A stretch of DNA of 64,000 bases from the NCBI GenBank assembly GCA_003105195.1, contig PQAH01000024.1, positions 34,591 to 98,590 on the forward strand, read 5' to 3'. Shown here in pieces: positions 8,228 to 17,435 of the stretch. The translations under genes and the position numbers were made by a program. Source of the stretch: Bradyrhizobiaceae bacterium. GTDB taxonomy: Bacteria > Pseudomonadota > Alphaproteobacteria > Rhizobiales > Xanthobacteraceae. The notes below the pieces were generated by a model that ran no database searches, was not told where the DNA came from, and saw only the letters and a program-made list of their open reading frames with translations. The number at the start of each line of letters is the position of its first letter. The stretch's first letter is position 1.

Positions 8228-9814
8228 CTAGGCCACGTGCTGGTGCGGATCGTCCGCTGCCAAACCTTTCACTCGCGGCGGCGCGCCGACCGTCTCATGC
8301 ACGAGCGCCATGCGTTTGGCAGGAACCAGACGCTCCGGTGGCCTTTCGGGAATCACTGCTGCGGTATCGGGCGCAAGCTTCCGATAGAGGGAGGAATATC
8401 GCTTGGCGGCCTCGGCCCATCCGAAGCGCCGGCTCATGGCGCGCTGCTGAATCCTGGACCAAATGGACCGCTGGCCGTAGAAGGCCAGCGCCCGGTCGAG
8501 GCAATCAAGCAAGGCGTCAGCGTTCGGCTGCGCGAAGGCGAAGCCGGTCGCGCAACCGCAGGCGGCCGTCCATTCCGTGGTATCGACAATCGTGTCGGAC
8601 ATCCCACCGACATGACGCACGATGGGAACCGCGCCATAACGCATCGCGTAGAGCGGGGTGAGGCCGCAGGGTTCGAATCGGCTCGGATGAAGCAGCAGGT
8701 CCGCTCCTGCCAGATGGCGATGCGCCAACTCCTCGCGGTAGCCAATCCTCACAGCCAAGCGGCCCGGATAATGGGCTGCGGCGTCGCGAAATTCCGCTTC
8801 CAGCGCCGGCTCGCCGTCACCCAAAACCGCGAGCTGCACGTCGCGCTCGAATATCCTGTGCAGTGTTCGGGCCACGACGTCCGCCATCTTCTGATCGGTG
8901 ATCCGGCTCAGCCATACGACGAGTGGCACGGCGGGATCCGTGGTCAAGCCGAGTTCGCGCTGAAGCTCCTCCTTGCAGGCGAGTTTGCCCGCCATGTTGC
9001 CGACATCGAACGAAACCGGCAGGTGCGGATCGTGCGCCGGATCCCAAATGGAATAGTCGACGCCGTTGAGGATTCCGGTGATGTCACGCCGGCGGAGGTT
9101 CAACAGGCCGTCGAGGCCGCAGCCATAATCAGCCGTCAGGATCTCCTGCGCGTAGGAGGGGCTGACGGTGGTGATCGCCTGGCTGAACCGTATGCCGGCC
9201 TTCATGAACGATACGCGGCCGTAGTACTCGACTCCGTCCGGGGTGAACAAGCCATCCGGAAGGCCGATCACCGGCAGGACCGAGTGCGGGAACAGCCCTT
9301 GGTACGCGAGGTTGTGGATCGTGAATATGGTCGGAGGCCGCTCCTTCGTCGATTGCCCGATCAAGAGCGGCAGCAAGCCGGTGTGCCAGTCGTTGGCGTG
9401 CACCACATCGGCATGCCAGTCGCGATCCACCTCGCCCAGGGCGATTTTCGCGGCCACGCGCGAGAACGTGGCGAAGCGTCGGGCATTGTCCGGCCAATCG
9501 CAACCGGCTTCATCGAGATAGGGTGTCCCCGGACGGTCGTAGAGATTCGGCGCATCCACCAGCCACACGGGGAGCCCGCTGTCAGGGATGCGCGCGGCGA
9601 TCACGCGGAGCGGCTCCGATCCTGTCGCATCCGGCAGTTCCGCGACAATCTCCTTCTCGGTCGCGAGAGCGAGGGCGCGCGGATAGGCCGGCAGGACGAG
9701 TCGCACATCCATCCCACCTTGGACCAGCGCTTGGGGCAGGGCGGCGCTCACATCGGCCAGGCCGCCGGTCTTGGCCAAGGGGAAGATTTCTGCCGACACG
9801 AACAGAACGCGCAT
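8228..9814 (-). CDS. glgA: Glycogen synthase (ADP-glucose), GT5
   Basis: 528 residues. It adds glucose from ADP-glucose to the non-reducing ends of glycogen. N-terminal KTGGLADV (15-22) is the ADP-glucose binding loop; VHANDWHTGLLP and SRFEPCGLTPLYAMRYG (catalytic Glu region of the GT-B C-terminal domain) are present. I start at ATG 9814, with GGAG six bases upstream, rather than the TTG four codons earlier. It is about 50 residues longer than usual because of a Pro/Arg-rich C-terminal tail after the last GT-B helix. No glgB/C/P is in the window; the HAD-ATPase gene follows immediately. Confidence 0.93.
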   Translation of the reverse strand: MRVLFVSAEIFPLAKTGGLADVSAALPQALVQGGMDVRLVLPAYPRALALATEKEIVAELPDATGSEPLRVIAARIPDSGLPVWLVDAPNLYDRPGTPYLDEAGCDWPDNARRFATFSRVAAKIALGEVDRDWHADVVHANDWHTGLLPLLIGQSTKERPPTIFTIHNLAYQGLFPHSVLPVIGLPDGLFTPDGVEYYGRVSFMKAGIRFSQAITTVSPSYAQEILTADYGCGLDGLLNLRRRDITGILNGVDYSIWDPAHDPHLPVSFDVGNMAGKLACKEELQRELGLTTDPAVPLVVWLSRITDQKMADVVARTLHRIFERDVQLAVLGDGEPALEAEFRDAAAHYPGRLAVRIGYREELAHRHLAGADLLLHPSRFEPCGLTPLYAMRYGAVPIVRHVGGMSDTIVDTTEWTAACGCATGFAFAQPNADALLDCLDRALAFYGQRSIWSRIQQRAMSRRFGWAEAAKRYSSLYRKLAPDTAAVIPERPPERLVPAKRMALVHETVGAPPRVKGLAADDPHQHVA

Positions 9815-10149
9815 GACGAGCTCCAAAGAGGCTCAATCGTGAAAACAGATTCGAGGGACATCCGTGACGATTCGGCAGCACGGAATACAGTCCGCGTGCT
9901 CACACGCGGCATTCGCCCGGGTGACCGGTATTCGGCAAGCGTAGCGATGTCGCCTTCACGGCCGCCCCAATTCGAGACCGCCTCGCTCGGCGTCTGCTCG
10001 CGTTCATATAAAGCATATCCTGATTGCGCTCCTTGGATATTGAGTTGAATCAAACCGCGCCGGAGAGAGTGTCCCCTGCCCGAAGACGAGACATGGACTC
10101 GATCTCCTCGAGCAGCCTTTCGATCTGGCAGCGGTCTCGACGGGAGGGT
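9815..10149. other. Intergenic region between glgA and the UspA gene
   Basis: 335 bp with no well-supported gene. An A/T-rich patch near 10003-10050 precedes glgA on the complement and could hold its promoter. A 38-codon basic frame (10016-9900, complement; starts MLYMNASRRRAR) has AAGGAG about 12 bases upstream; it may be a small protein, but nothing else supports it. Confidence 0.4.
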
Positions 10150-10992
10150 TCACCGGTCTCTGGCGAGCAGAAGATCGCAAAGCGCGCTCTTGCCGACGTG
10201 GCGCAACAGGAGCCGCGGATCGTGGTCGTCGTGCTGCAGCCCGTCCGCGTCGACCACCAGGAGATCCGCGCCGACGCGCCGGACGCAGTCCAACAGCACG
10301 GCGGCACCGACGCGCGGCGCGACCCGCGCCGCGGACAGCATGCCGGCGGCTACCGCGGCCGGGGAGGGGACCAGGTGGGTCTCGACCTGCGGGGCGAGGC
10401 GTCGCGCGGCTCGTTCCGTCGATGCGATGTCCGCCAGCGGGTCCGCGTGAACGACCGCGCGCCGGTAAGGCGTGGAAGGCGGTCCGGCGACCATGAGGAC
10501 CGGCCGGTCGCCGCAGCGCACGACATCCATCACGGTCGAGGCGGGCGCCTCGAGGTGGGCGCAGCGGTCCCCGAGACCCAGGACGATGGCGTCGCTGCCG
10601 AGCTCGATCGCCTCGCGGAGAATCTCGAGGCCGGGCTCGCCGGCCCGCACATTGAACGAGACGTCGTGTGTCGCGCCCCGCCCGAGCGAGCGCGCCTGCT
10701 CGGCCAGGCGCCAGAGGGCCTCTTCCCGGCGCTGCCGGGCCAATCCACGCGGCAGAGCCTCCTCGACGACGTGGAGCAGCGTGACCTGCGCGCCGAGCGC
10801 CTTGCCACGCTCGAGCGCCCGGGCGACGGCGCGGCGGCCGCCGGGCGAGAAGTCCGTCGCCACGAGGAGATGCTCGACCGGCACGCTCAGCAACAGCTCG
10901 TGAGCGGCTGCCGCCTCTTCGATCGCGGACGGCGATCCAAGTCCCCGGGATGCGGCTTGCGACCTCGCGTCGCGCAGATCGTGCAGGTCCAT
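10150..10992 (-). CDS. Universal stress protein (UspA family), tandem-type
   Basis: 280 residues. After a leader of about 38 residues, VEHLLVATDFSPGGRRAVARAL starts a Usp domain; it continues through LLHVVEE and ends with DAIVLGLGDR and the segment STVMDVVRCGDRPVLMV, the usual Usp C-terminal strand. A second, weaker half (RRAVVHADPLADIASTERAA to ADLLVVDADG) looks like a degenerate second domain, as in E. coli UspE-like tandem proteins. AAGGTGAG lies 9-10 bases before the ATG. It is upstream of glgA on the same strand but 335 bp away, so cotranscription is uncertain. Confidence 0.8.
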   Translation of the reverse strand: MDLHDLRDARSQAASRGLGSPSAIEEAAAAHELLLSVPVEHLLVATDFSPGGRRAVARALERGKALGAQVTLLHVVEEALPRGLARQRREEALWRLAEQARSLGRGATHDVSFNVRAGEPGLEILREAIELGSDAIVLGLGDRCAHLEAPASTVMDVVRCGDRPVLMVAGPPSTPYRRAVVHADPLADIASTERAARRLAPQVETHLVPSPAAVAAGMLSAARVAPRVGAAVLLDCVRRVGADLLVVDADGLQHDDHDPRLLLRHVGKSALCDLLLARDR

Positions 10993-11432
10993 GTCCGGGC
11001 TCTCACCTTTCGTTGCGGCCGTTGCGCGCAGCCGATCCGATGCTCGCGGTGGTCGCGGCGCTCAGTGTGCCGGCGCACGGCTGACCACCGTGCGCCGACG
11101 CGTCGCAGGGTTCCTGCCGCCCGATCGCCCCTCCGACGATCCTCCCGGCCTTATGATGAGGCCGTGATTGCTCCACCTGGACAGAGCCTCGGCCCCATCC
11201 GGCGGGTTCTGCTCTCCCGCCTTCGTGGCGGGCTCGCGCTCCGTCCCGCGGCGTTTGGTCATCGATTGCCTCTGCTCGATGCACGTCTTCACATCGAACC
11301 GGACCGCGCGGCTCACGCGCGGCGGGAAGAGACGTCACCTCCTCGCGCCCTCTCGAACGTGCACCGCCCTCCCGGTCTTTCATACCTGTCAACCTTGGCA
11401 GGTCCGCGCCGGCGCCATCCCGGATTCAGTCC
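10993..11432. other. Divergent intergenic region between UspA and histidine kinase genes
   Basis: 440 bp between two divergent starts, so promoters in both directions are expected. The open frames across it are arginine-rich shadows without family signatures. I see no clear -35/-10 pair, operator or RNA gene. Confidence 0.4.
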
Positions 11433-12515
11433 ATGACATCCGAGGCCGATGCGCGGGGACCGAAGTTGAGGACGACGCATGCCGCGAGGCCCTACATGTT
11501 CGTCGGCACGCGCTGGGTCGGCGGCGCCATCTGGGCGCTGCTGTCGTCGATCTTCCTGTTCGACGTGCTGACTCCCGCCGAGAACATATCGGTCTGCTTC
11601 GCCTATGCGATTCCGGTATTCCTGAGCCTGTTCGAGGCGCGGCCACGCCCGTTCCTCTACGCCTGCACCGCGACCCTGCTGTCCTTCGTCGGATCGTTCA
11701 TCCAGCCGCCGAGCGATCTCGGGGTCACCGTGGTCGCCGCCAACCGGCTGATCGCGGTGGCCACCCAATGGCTGGCCGCGATGCTGGTCAGGCTCCAATA
11801 CCAGCGGCATTACGACGCGCAGCACGAGGCCGAGCTGCAGCGCCGCTTCATCGATATCCTGTCGCACGAGATCGGTACCGCGTTGACGACGATCACGGGT
11901 CACGCCTACCGCCTCGCCAAGCTCTCCGAGCGGCCGGCGCCGGACGACCTGAAGCTGCGCGCCGACAAGATCCGCGGCGCGGCGCGGCGCATCGAGGAGA
12001 TCGTGGATCGTGTCCAGTTCGCCTCCTCCCTGGGTGACGGCACCATTCCGGTCGGCGCCGACCTGGTGGATGTCGGGGCCACGATCCGCACGCTGGCGGC
12101 CCAGTTCGGTGAGGAGAGCGAGCGCGAACCGATCGCGCTGGATCTGCCGGCGGAGCCGCAACTGGTGCGGGGGGACGAAACGCTGTTGCGCCAGGCGTTC
12201 GAGAACGTCATCGCGAACAGCGTGAAATATTCGCCGCGCGACGGCGGGATCCTGGTCGGGGTCGCGCCGCAAGGCAGCGTGGTTCGCGTCACGGTCGCGG
12301 ACCGCGGCAGCGGAATCCCGGGCGACGAGATCGTCCAGGTCCGGCAGCCCTATTATCGCGGGCGCAGCAGCAAGGGCACGAGCGGCGCCGGCCTCGGCCT
12401 CTACTTCGTCGAGCGCATCGTCGCGGCTCACAGGGGCGAGCTTCACATCGAGAGTGAGGTCGACCGGGGCACGCGGGTCGTGATCGATCTTCCACGGAGC
12501 GTCGTCGGGCCATGA
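11433..12515 (+). CDS. Membrane sensor histidine kinase
   Basis: 360 residues. Residues 22-120 are four or so membrane helices with little periplasmic sequence, so sensing is probably within the membrane. The dimerisation helix has SHEIGTALTTITGH (His145 predicted phospho-acceptor); the usual HE-IRTPL is altered to HE-IGTAL. HATPase motifs follow: NVIANSVKYS (N box), DRGSGIPG (G1) and GTSGAGLGLYFV (G2). It overlaps the next gene by ATGA, so it is translationally coupled to the response regulator. ATG 11433 lacks a clear ribosome site; Met22 at 11496 is preceded by GAGG and is a possible true start. Confidence 0.88.
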   Translation: MTSEADARGPKLRTTHAARPYMFVGTRWVGGAIWALLSSIFLFDVLTPAENISVCFAYAIPVFLSLFEARPRPFLYACTATLLSFVGSFIQPPSDLGVTVVAANRLIAVATQWLAAMLVRLQYQRHYDAQHEAELQRRFIDILSHEIGTALTTITGHAYRLAKLSERPAPDDLKLRADKIRGAARRIEEIVDRVQFASSLGDGTIPVGADLVDVGATIRTLAAQFGEESEREPIALDLPAEPQLVRGDETLLRQAFENVIANSVKYSPRDGGILVGVAPQGSVVRVTVADRGSGIPGDEIVQVRQPYYRGRSSKGTSGAGLGLYFVERIVAAHRGELHIESEVDRGTRVVIDLPRSVVGP

Positions 12516-13105
12516 GCCGCCGTCCGAAGATCCTCTGCATCGAGGACGATGCCGCGACGGCCGAGCTCCTGGTCGAGGTCCTGCAGGACGAGGGCTTCGA
12601 TCCGATCGTCGCGAGCGACGGCGTCGAGGGCGTCGCCCGCTTCGCCGAGCGTCCGGACATCATCCTGTGCGACGTGGACATGCCGCATCTCAGCGGCTTC
12701 GGCGTGCTCAGCGAGCTGCGGAAGTCCGCCGGCCAGCTGCGCAACGTTCCGTTCCTGTTCATCACGGCCTATGGCAGCCGGGAGAGCCATCTCCAGGCCC
12801 GGCGCCTGGGCTGCGACGATTTCCTCACCAAGCCGCTCGACTTCGAGCTGCTGGTGGAGATCGTCCGAAGCCGGCTCGCGCAGCATCCCGGGCAGGCCGC
12901 GCCGGAATTCGCCCTGACCGACCGCGAGGTCGAGACCATGACCTGGGTCGCCAAGGGCAAGTCGTCGACCGACATCGCGGTGCTCATGCGGGTCAGCGAG
13001 CGCACGGTCAATTTCCACGTCAACAACGTGATCCGCAAGCTCGGGGTGGCAACCCGCGTGCAGGCCGCGATCCGCTGCGCCCTGCTCGGCCTGATCGAGA
13101 CATAG
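12512..13105 (+). CDS. Response regulator, REC plus LuxR-type HTH
   Basis: 197 residues. The REC domain (1-125) has the acidic pair EDD (11-13), phospho-acceptor Asp54 in ILCDVDMP and the conserved Lys in LTKPLD. The C-terminal HTH of the LuxR/FixJ type (about 135-195) reads LTDREVETMTWVAKGKSS and SERTVNFHVNNVIRKLGV. It is the cognate partner of the kinase whose stop it overlaps by 4 nt. Targets are unknown; the adjacent SLC13 transporter is a candidate. Confidence 0.92.
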   Translation: MSRRPKILCIEDDAATAELLVEVLQDEGFDPIVASDGVEGVARFAERPDIILCDVDMPHLSGFGVLSELRKSAGQLRNVPFLFITAYGSRESHLQARRLGCDDFLTKPLDFELLVEIVRSRLAQHPGQAAPEFALTDREVETMTWVAKGKSSTDIAVLMRVSERTVNFHVNNVIRKLGVATRVQAAIRCALLGLIET

Positions 13106-13209
13106 ACTGGACGCCGTGGCGGACGACGCCCGGGTGCCCCCTCCCGCGTTGCGCGATCGCTCCCGGCATGGTCGGATCGGGCTCGCGTGGGACCGGCGGG
13201 AGGGCGTGG

Positions 13210-14661
13210 GTGGCGGAACTGGGGCTCCAGGGCAGGGATCGCGGCTACGGGCTGATCCTCGGCGCGGTCCTGCTGGCGGCCGTGACCGTCGTCCCGGCGC
13301 CGCCCGGGATGCCGCCGCAGGCCTGGCAGGTCGCCGGCATCGCCCTGCTGATGGCGGCCTGGTGGATCACGGAAGCGCTGCCGATTCCGGCGACCGCCCT
13401 GCTTCCGCTGGCGCTGTTTCCGCTGCTCGGCATCGCGACCATGCGGGATGCGGCCGCGCCCTATGCGGATCCGGTCATCTTCCTGTTCCTGGGAGGCTTC
13501 ATCATCGGCACCGGGATGCAGCGATGGGCGCTGCACAAGCGGATCGGGCTGCGCGCCATCATGCTGATCGGCACCGCGCCCCGGCGGCTGATCGGCGGCT
13601 TCATGCTGTCGACGGCGCTGCTCAGCATGTGGATCAGCAACTCGGCCACCGCCATCATGATGCTGCCGGTCGCCGTCTCGGTGCTGGCGCTGCTCGACCG
13701 CGACACCGACGCGGATTCGGTCTCGCGCGCCAATCTCGGCGTCGCGCTGATGCTGGCGGTCGCCTACGGGGCGAGCATCGGCGGGCTCGGCACCCTGATC
13801 GGCACGCCTCCCAATGCGCTGCTCGCCGCCTACATGGCGCGCGAGCACGGGGTGACGATCGGCTTCGCGCAATGGATGGTGCTGGGCCTGCCGCTGGTCG
13901 CCGTGATGCTGGCCGGCAGCTGGCTGATCCTGGTGCGGCTCCACCCGGCGCGCGGGAGCATCGGCACGAGCGCGACGCCGGCCTTCGCGGCCGAGCTCGA
14001 GAAGCTCGGGCCGATGACGCCGGCGGAGGTGCGGGTCGCGATCGTGTTCGGCCTGACCGCGCTCGCCTGGATCACGCGACCCGTCTACGCCGCCCTGGTT
14101 CCGGGGGTCGACGACACCACGATCGCGATCGCGGGCGCGCTGGCCCTGTTCCTGCTGCCCTCGGGAATGGCGCAAGGCGGCCGCCTGCTCGCCTGGGACG
14201 ACCTGAAGTCGCTCCCGTGGGGTGTCCTGATCCTGTTCGGCGGCGGGCTGAGCCTCGCCGGCGCGATCGGCGCCTCGGGCCTCGCCGCGTGGCTCGGCGC
14301 GGCCATGGGCGCGCTCGCAAGCTGGCCCGGGCTTCTCATCGTCGCGGCCGCCACCCTGGCGATGATCTTCCTGACCGAGCTGACCAGCAACACGGCGAGC
14401 GCCGCGACCTTCCTTCCCGTCGGCGGCGCGATCGCGGTCGGGCTCGGAATCGATGTCGCGACGCTCACCGTGCCGCTCGCGCTCGCGGCCTCCTGCGCCT
14501 TCATGCTGCCGGTCGCGACGCCGCCGAATGCCATCGTGTTCGCGAGCGGGCGGATCACGATCGCGCAGATGGCGCGGGCCGGCTTCCTCATCAACCTCCT
14601 CGGCAACATCGTCATCGTCGCGCTCAGCTATCCGCTGGCCAGCCGGTTGTTCGGCAAGTGA
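13210..14661 (+). CDS. SLC13/DASS-family anion (dicarboxylate-type) transporter
   Basis: 483 residues, a Na+-coupled carboxylate or other anion symporter fold. Family signatures: WWITEALPIPATALLPL near the N-terminus, ISNSATAIMMLPVA (first SNT motif), GTLIGTPPNALL, ELTSNTASAATFLPV (second SNT motif) and PVATPPNAIVFASG. The open frame runs far upstream over the regulator gene, but the real start is probably GTG 13210, with GGGAGG six bases upstream. It sits 104 bp after the response-regulator gene. Confidence 0.88.
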   Translation: MAELGLQGRDRGYGLILGAVLLAAVTVVPAPPGMPPQAWQVAGIALLMAAWWITEALPIPATALLPLALFPLLGIATMRDAAAPYADPVIFLFLGGFIIGTGMQRWALHKRIGLRAIMLIGTAPRRLIGGFMLSTALLSMWISNSATAIMMLPVAVSVLALLDRDTDADSVSRANLGVALMLAVAYGASIGGLGTLIGTPPNALLAAYMAREHGVTIGFAQWMVLGLPLVAVMLAGSWLILVRLHPARGSIGTSATPAFAAELEKLGPMTPAEVRVAIVFGLTALAWITRPVYAALVPGVDDTTIAIAGALALFLLPSGMAQGGRLLAWDDLKSLPWGVLILFGGGLSLAGAIGASGLAAWLGAAMGALASWPGLLIVAAATLAMIFLTELTSNTASAATFLPVGGAIAVGLGIDVATLTVPLALAASCAFMLPVATPPNAIVFASGRITIAQMARAGFLINLLGNIVIVALSYPLASRLFGK

Positions 14662-14779
14662 CCACGGCAACGGGTCGCGGCATGCTCAAACGAGGCGCGT
14701 CCCGTGGCGAGATCGTGACCCACCTCACCCGCCCGCGGGAACCGCAAACCCATCGGCCAGGACCCAAGCGAGCATCTCG

Positions 14780-15460
14780 ATGACCGACAAGAGTACCGGA
14801 GACCTGCTCAAGCGGATCGGACGCTACATCGTGATCGGGCTGGTGACGATCGCGCCGCTCGGCATCACCTGGCTGATCCTCGACTTCCTGTTCGGCCAGC
14901 TCTCGCGGATCGGGCGGCCGTGGGTGACGGGCCTCGCCTTCGCGATCCGGCCGCGCTATCCGGGCGTCGCCGACTGGCTCTTGAACGAGACGCTGCAGTC
15001 GGTGGCGGCGGCCGTCATCGTGCTGGTGCTTCTGTTCCTGCTCGGATGGGGCACGACGCGCGTGATCGGCCAGCGCCTGATCGCGCTGTTCGAGGCCCTG
15101 GTGGCGCGGATCCCGCTGGTCGATTCGATCTATCGCAGCACCAAGCGCTTCCTGGCGATCGCGGCGGCGACCCCGGAAGGCGAGCGGCGGGTCGTGCTGA
15201 TCAATTTTCCCTCGCGGGAGATGAAGGCGCTCGGCCTGATCACCCGCACGATGCGCGATGCCGCGACCGGGGAAGAGCTCGCGGTCGTCTACGTGCCGAC
15301 CTCGCCGAACCCGACCTCGGGCTATATCGAGATCGTGCCGCTGCGCGAGGTGACGTTCGTCGACTGGACGTTCGACCAGGCCATGGCGTTCGTCGTGACG
15401 GGCGGCTCCTCGGCGCCGCCGACGATCCCCTACTCGACCGCGGAGAAGCCCGAGCCCTGA
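14780..15460 (+). CDS. DUF502 family membrane protein
   Basis: 226 residues. Two N-terminal membrane segments (GRYIVIGLVTIAPLGITWLI and VAAAVIVLVLLFLLGWGTT) are followed by the DUF502 core: RIPLVDSIYRSTKRFL, VVLINFPSREMKALGL and VYVPTSPNPTSGYIEIV. The family is widespread and has no established biochemical function in bacteria. ATG 14780 was chosen because homologous sequence begins there; the upstream extension is low-complexity shadow. It is 118 bp after the SLC13 gene. Confidence 0.87.
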   Translation: MTDKSTGDLLKRIGRYIVIGLVTIAPLGITWLILDFLFGQLSRIGRPWVTGLAFAIRPRYPGVADWLLNETLQSVAAAVIVLVLLFLLGWGTTRVIGQRLIALFEALVARIPLVDSIYRSTKRFLAIAAATPEGERRVVLINFPSREMKALGLITRTMRDAATGEELAVVYVPTSPNPTSGYIEIVPLREVTFVDWTFDQAMAFVVTGGSSAPPTIPYSTAEKPEP

Positions 15461-15502
15461 CCCCACGACCGACCCCTCTCTTCCGCCGCGAATGCCGCAG
15501 CA

Positions 15503-17350
15503 TCACAGCGGCCACACCAGGAGCAGCACGGGCACGCCCACCGCCACGACGATGATCTCGAGCGGCAGGCCGAGGCGCCAGTAGTCGCCGAAGCGGAAGC
15601 CGCTGGGGCCGAGGATCAGCGTGTTGTTCTGGTGCCCGATCGGCGTGAGGAAGGCGCAGGAGGATCCGACGGCGACCGCCATCAGGAACGGGTCGGCGCT
15701 CACTCCGAGGCTGGCCGCCGCCCCGATCGCGATCGGGCACATGACGGCGGCGGTCGCCGCATTGTTCATGAAGTCCGACAGAGTCATGGCGACGATCAGG
15801 ATCGCCCCGAGGGCGATGACGGCGTTGCCCCGGGCCACCGTGTCGAGCAGGGCGCTGGCGAGGAGGTCGGCCGCGCCGGTCGTCGCCATCGCGCCCGCGA
15901 CCGGGATCAAGGCGCCGAGCAGCACCACCACCGGCCAGTCGACCGCGTCGTAGACGTTGCGCGGCGGCACCACGCGCAGGACCATGGCGGCGAGCACGCC
16001 CGCCGCGAAGGCGATCGCAGCCGGCACCAGGCCGAAGGCGGCGCCGCCGACCGCGGCCGCCATGATCGCGCCGGCGGTCAGCGCCTGGCGCTTGTCGGGC
16101 AGGCGCAGCGTCCGCTCGGCGAGCGGAACGCAGCCGAACTGGGCCGCGAACTCGGAGATCGCTTCCGGCGCGCCCTGCATCAGCAGGACGTCGCCCGCGA
16201 AGATCGGCGCGGTGCGCAGCCGGGAGATCGTGCGCCGGCCCTCGCGCGAGATCGCCAGCAGGTTGACGCCGAACCGCGTGCGCAGCCGGATGCCCGACGC
16301 CGAGCGGCCGACCAAAGTGGAGTTGGGCAGCACCGCCAGCTCCATCAGCGCGATCTCGCCGGAGCGTTCCGCGCTCCTGGTCTCGCCCCCCTTCGCGGCA
16401 TCCGACCCGTCGGACTGGCGCGATGACTCCTCCGGCGCGGTCTCGTCCGCCGCGTCGTCCTGCACGGCCTCCTCCAGCGTGAGATCGAGAGCCGACAGGG
16501 CGGAGGCGAGCGCCTTCGGCTCGGCCTCGATGACCAGGATGTCGCCCGCCTGGACCCGGTGCCAGGCCTCGGGCGCCGGGACGCGCACCTCGTGGCGGAT
16601 CAGGCCGACGATCTGGGCGTCCGCCTCGTCGAGCGCCTGCTCGATCTCGTGCAGCCTCATGCCGGCGGCCTTGGCGCCGTCCGGAACCCGCGCTTCGGTC
16701 AGGTAAGCGCCGGTCTCGAACTCCTCGGTGCCCGCCCGTTCCCGGGCCGGGACCAGCCGCCAGGCGAAGAGAACCAGGAAGGCGATGCCGCAGGCCGCCA
16801 CGGCGAGCCCGACCGGCGCGAAATCGAACATCGCGAAGCTGCCGCCGCCGCTGCTCGCGCGGAAGCCCGATACGATCAGGTTCGGGGGCGTGCCGATCAG
16901 GGTCGTCATGCCGCCGAGGATCGAGCCGAAGGCGAGCGGCATCAGCAGCTTGCCGGGCGGGAGCTTCTGGCGCTGCGCGATCTGGATCGCGACCGGCATC
17001 AAGAGCGCCAGGGCGCCGACATTGTTCATGAAGGCCGAGAGCAGCGCCGCGACGCCGGTGAGAATCGCGGTGGTCGCGAGCGCGCCCGAGCCCTGCGGCA
17101 GGGCCAAGCGGGTGAGCCCGTCGACCGCCCCGGAGGTCTGCAGGCCCCGGCTCAGCACCAGCACGCAGGCGACCGTGACGACGGCCGGGTGGCCGAACCC
17201 CGCGAACGCCTCGCCGGCCGGCACCAGTCCCGCGATCACGCAGGCGAGCAGCGCGCCCATCGCCACCATGTCGTGCCGCCAGCGGCCCCACAGGAAGGCG
17301 CCGACCGTGGCGGCCAGGACGGCGAGGACGACGATCTGATCGCGACTCAC
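15503..17350 (-). CDS. SLC13-type transporter with paired RCK_C (TrkA-C) domains
   Basis: 615 residues. The N-terminal transporter half (1-200) has MNNVGALALLMPVAIQIA and GGMTTLIGTPPNLIVSG. A cytosolic middle (about 210-415) holds two RCK_C/TrkA-C domains: GMRLHEIEQALDEADAQIVGL and IALMELAVLPNSTLVG. A second transporter half contains MTLSDFMNNAATAAVMCPIA and LTPIGHQNNTLILGPSG. This is the SLC13-RCK architecture often annotated SLC13 family permease; substrates (sulfate, carboxylates) are uncertain. A charged linker (about 308-343, rich in D, E and S) separates the RCK_C domains. GTG start with GGAG eight bases upstream. It converges with the DUF502 gene. Confidence 0.9.
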   Translation of the reverse strand: MSRDQIVVLAVLAATVGAFLWGRWRHDMVAMGALLACVIAGLVPAGEAFAGFGHPAVVTVACVLVLSRGLQTSGAVDGLTRLALPQGSGALATTAILTGVAALLSAFMNNVGALALLMPVAIQIAQRQKLPPGKLLMPLAFGSILGGMTTLIGTPPNLIVSGFRASSGGGSFAMFDFAPVGLAVAACGIAFLVLFAWRLVPARERAGTEEFETGAYLTEARVPDGAKAAGMRLHEIEQALDEADAQIVGLIRHEVRVPAPEAWHRVQAGDILVIEAEPKALASALSALDLTLEEAVQDDAADETAPEESSRQSDGSDAAKGGETRSAERSGEIALMELAVLPNSTLVGRSASGIRLRTRFGVNLLAISREGRRTISRLRTAPIFAGDVLLMQGAPEAISEFAAQFGCVPLAERTLRLPDKRQALTAGAIMAAAVGGAAFGLVPAAIAFAAGVLAAMVLRVVPPRNVYDAVDWPVVVLLGALIPVAGAMATTGAADLLASALLDTVARGNAVIALGAILIVAMTLSDFMNNAATAAVMCPIAIGAAASLGVSADPFLMAVAVGSSCAFLTPIGHQNNTLILGPSGFRFGDYWRLGLPLEIIVVAVGVPVLLLVWPL

Positions 17351-17435
17351 TCACGAATCTCCACGCCCCGAGGGCGGGCATGATATCGCGCCCGGCGGCG
17401 CGGGGCTGCGGCAGGTTGGTGCGCCCGCAGGGGCG

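Noticed and set aside
12769..14670. 633-codon open frame on the complement
   Set aside because: Antisense to the SLC13 transporter, Arg/Gln/Asp-rich, with no domain.
15240..17381. 713-codon complement frame
   Set aside because: A shifted frame over the SLC13-RCK gene, with Arg/Gly-rich translation; the neighbouring frame has transporter motifs.
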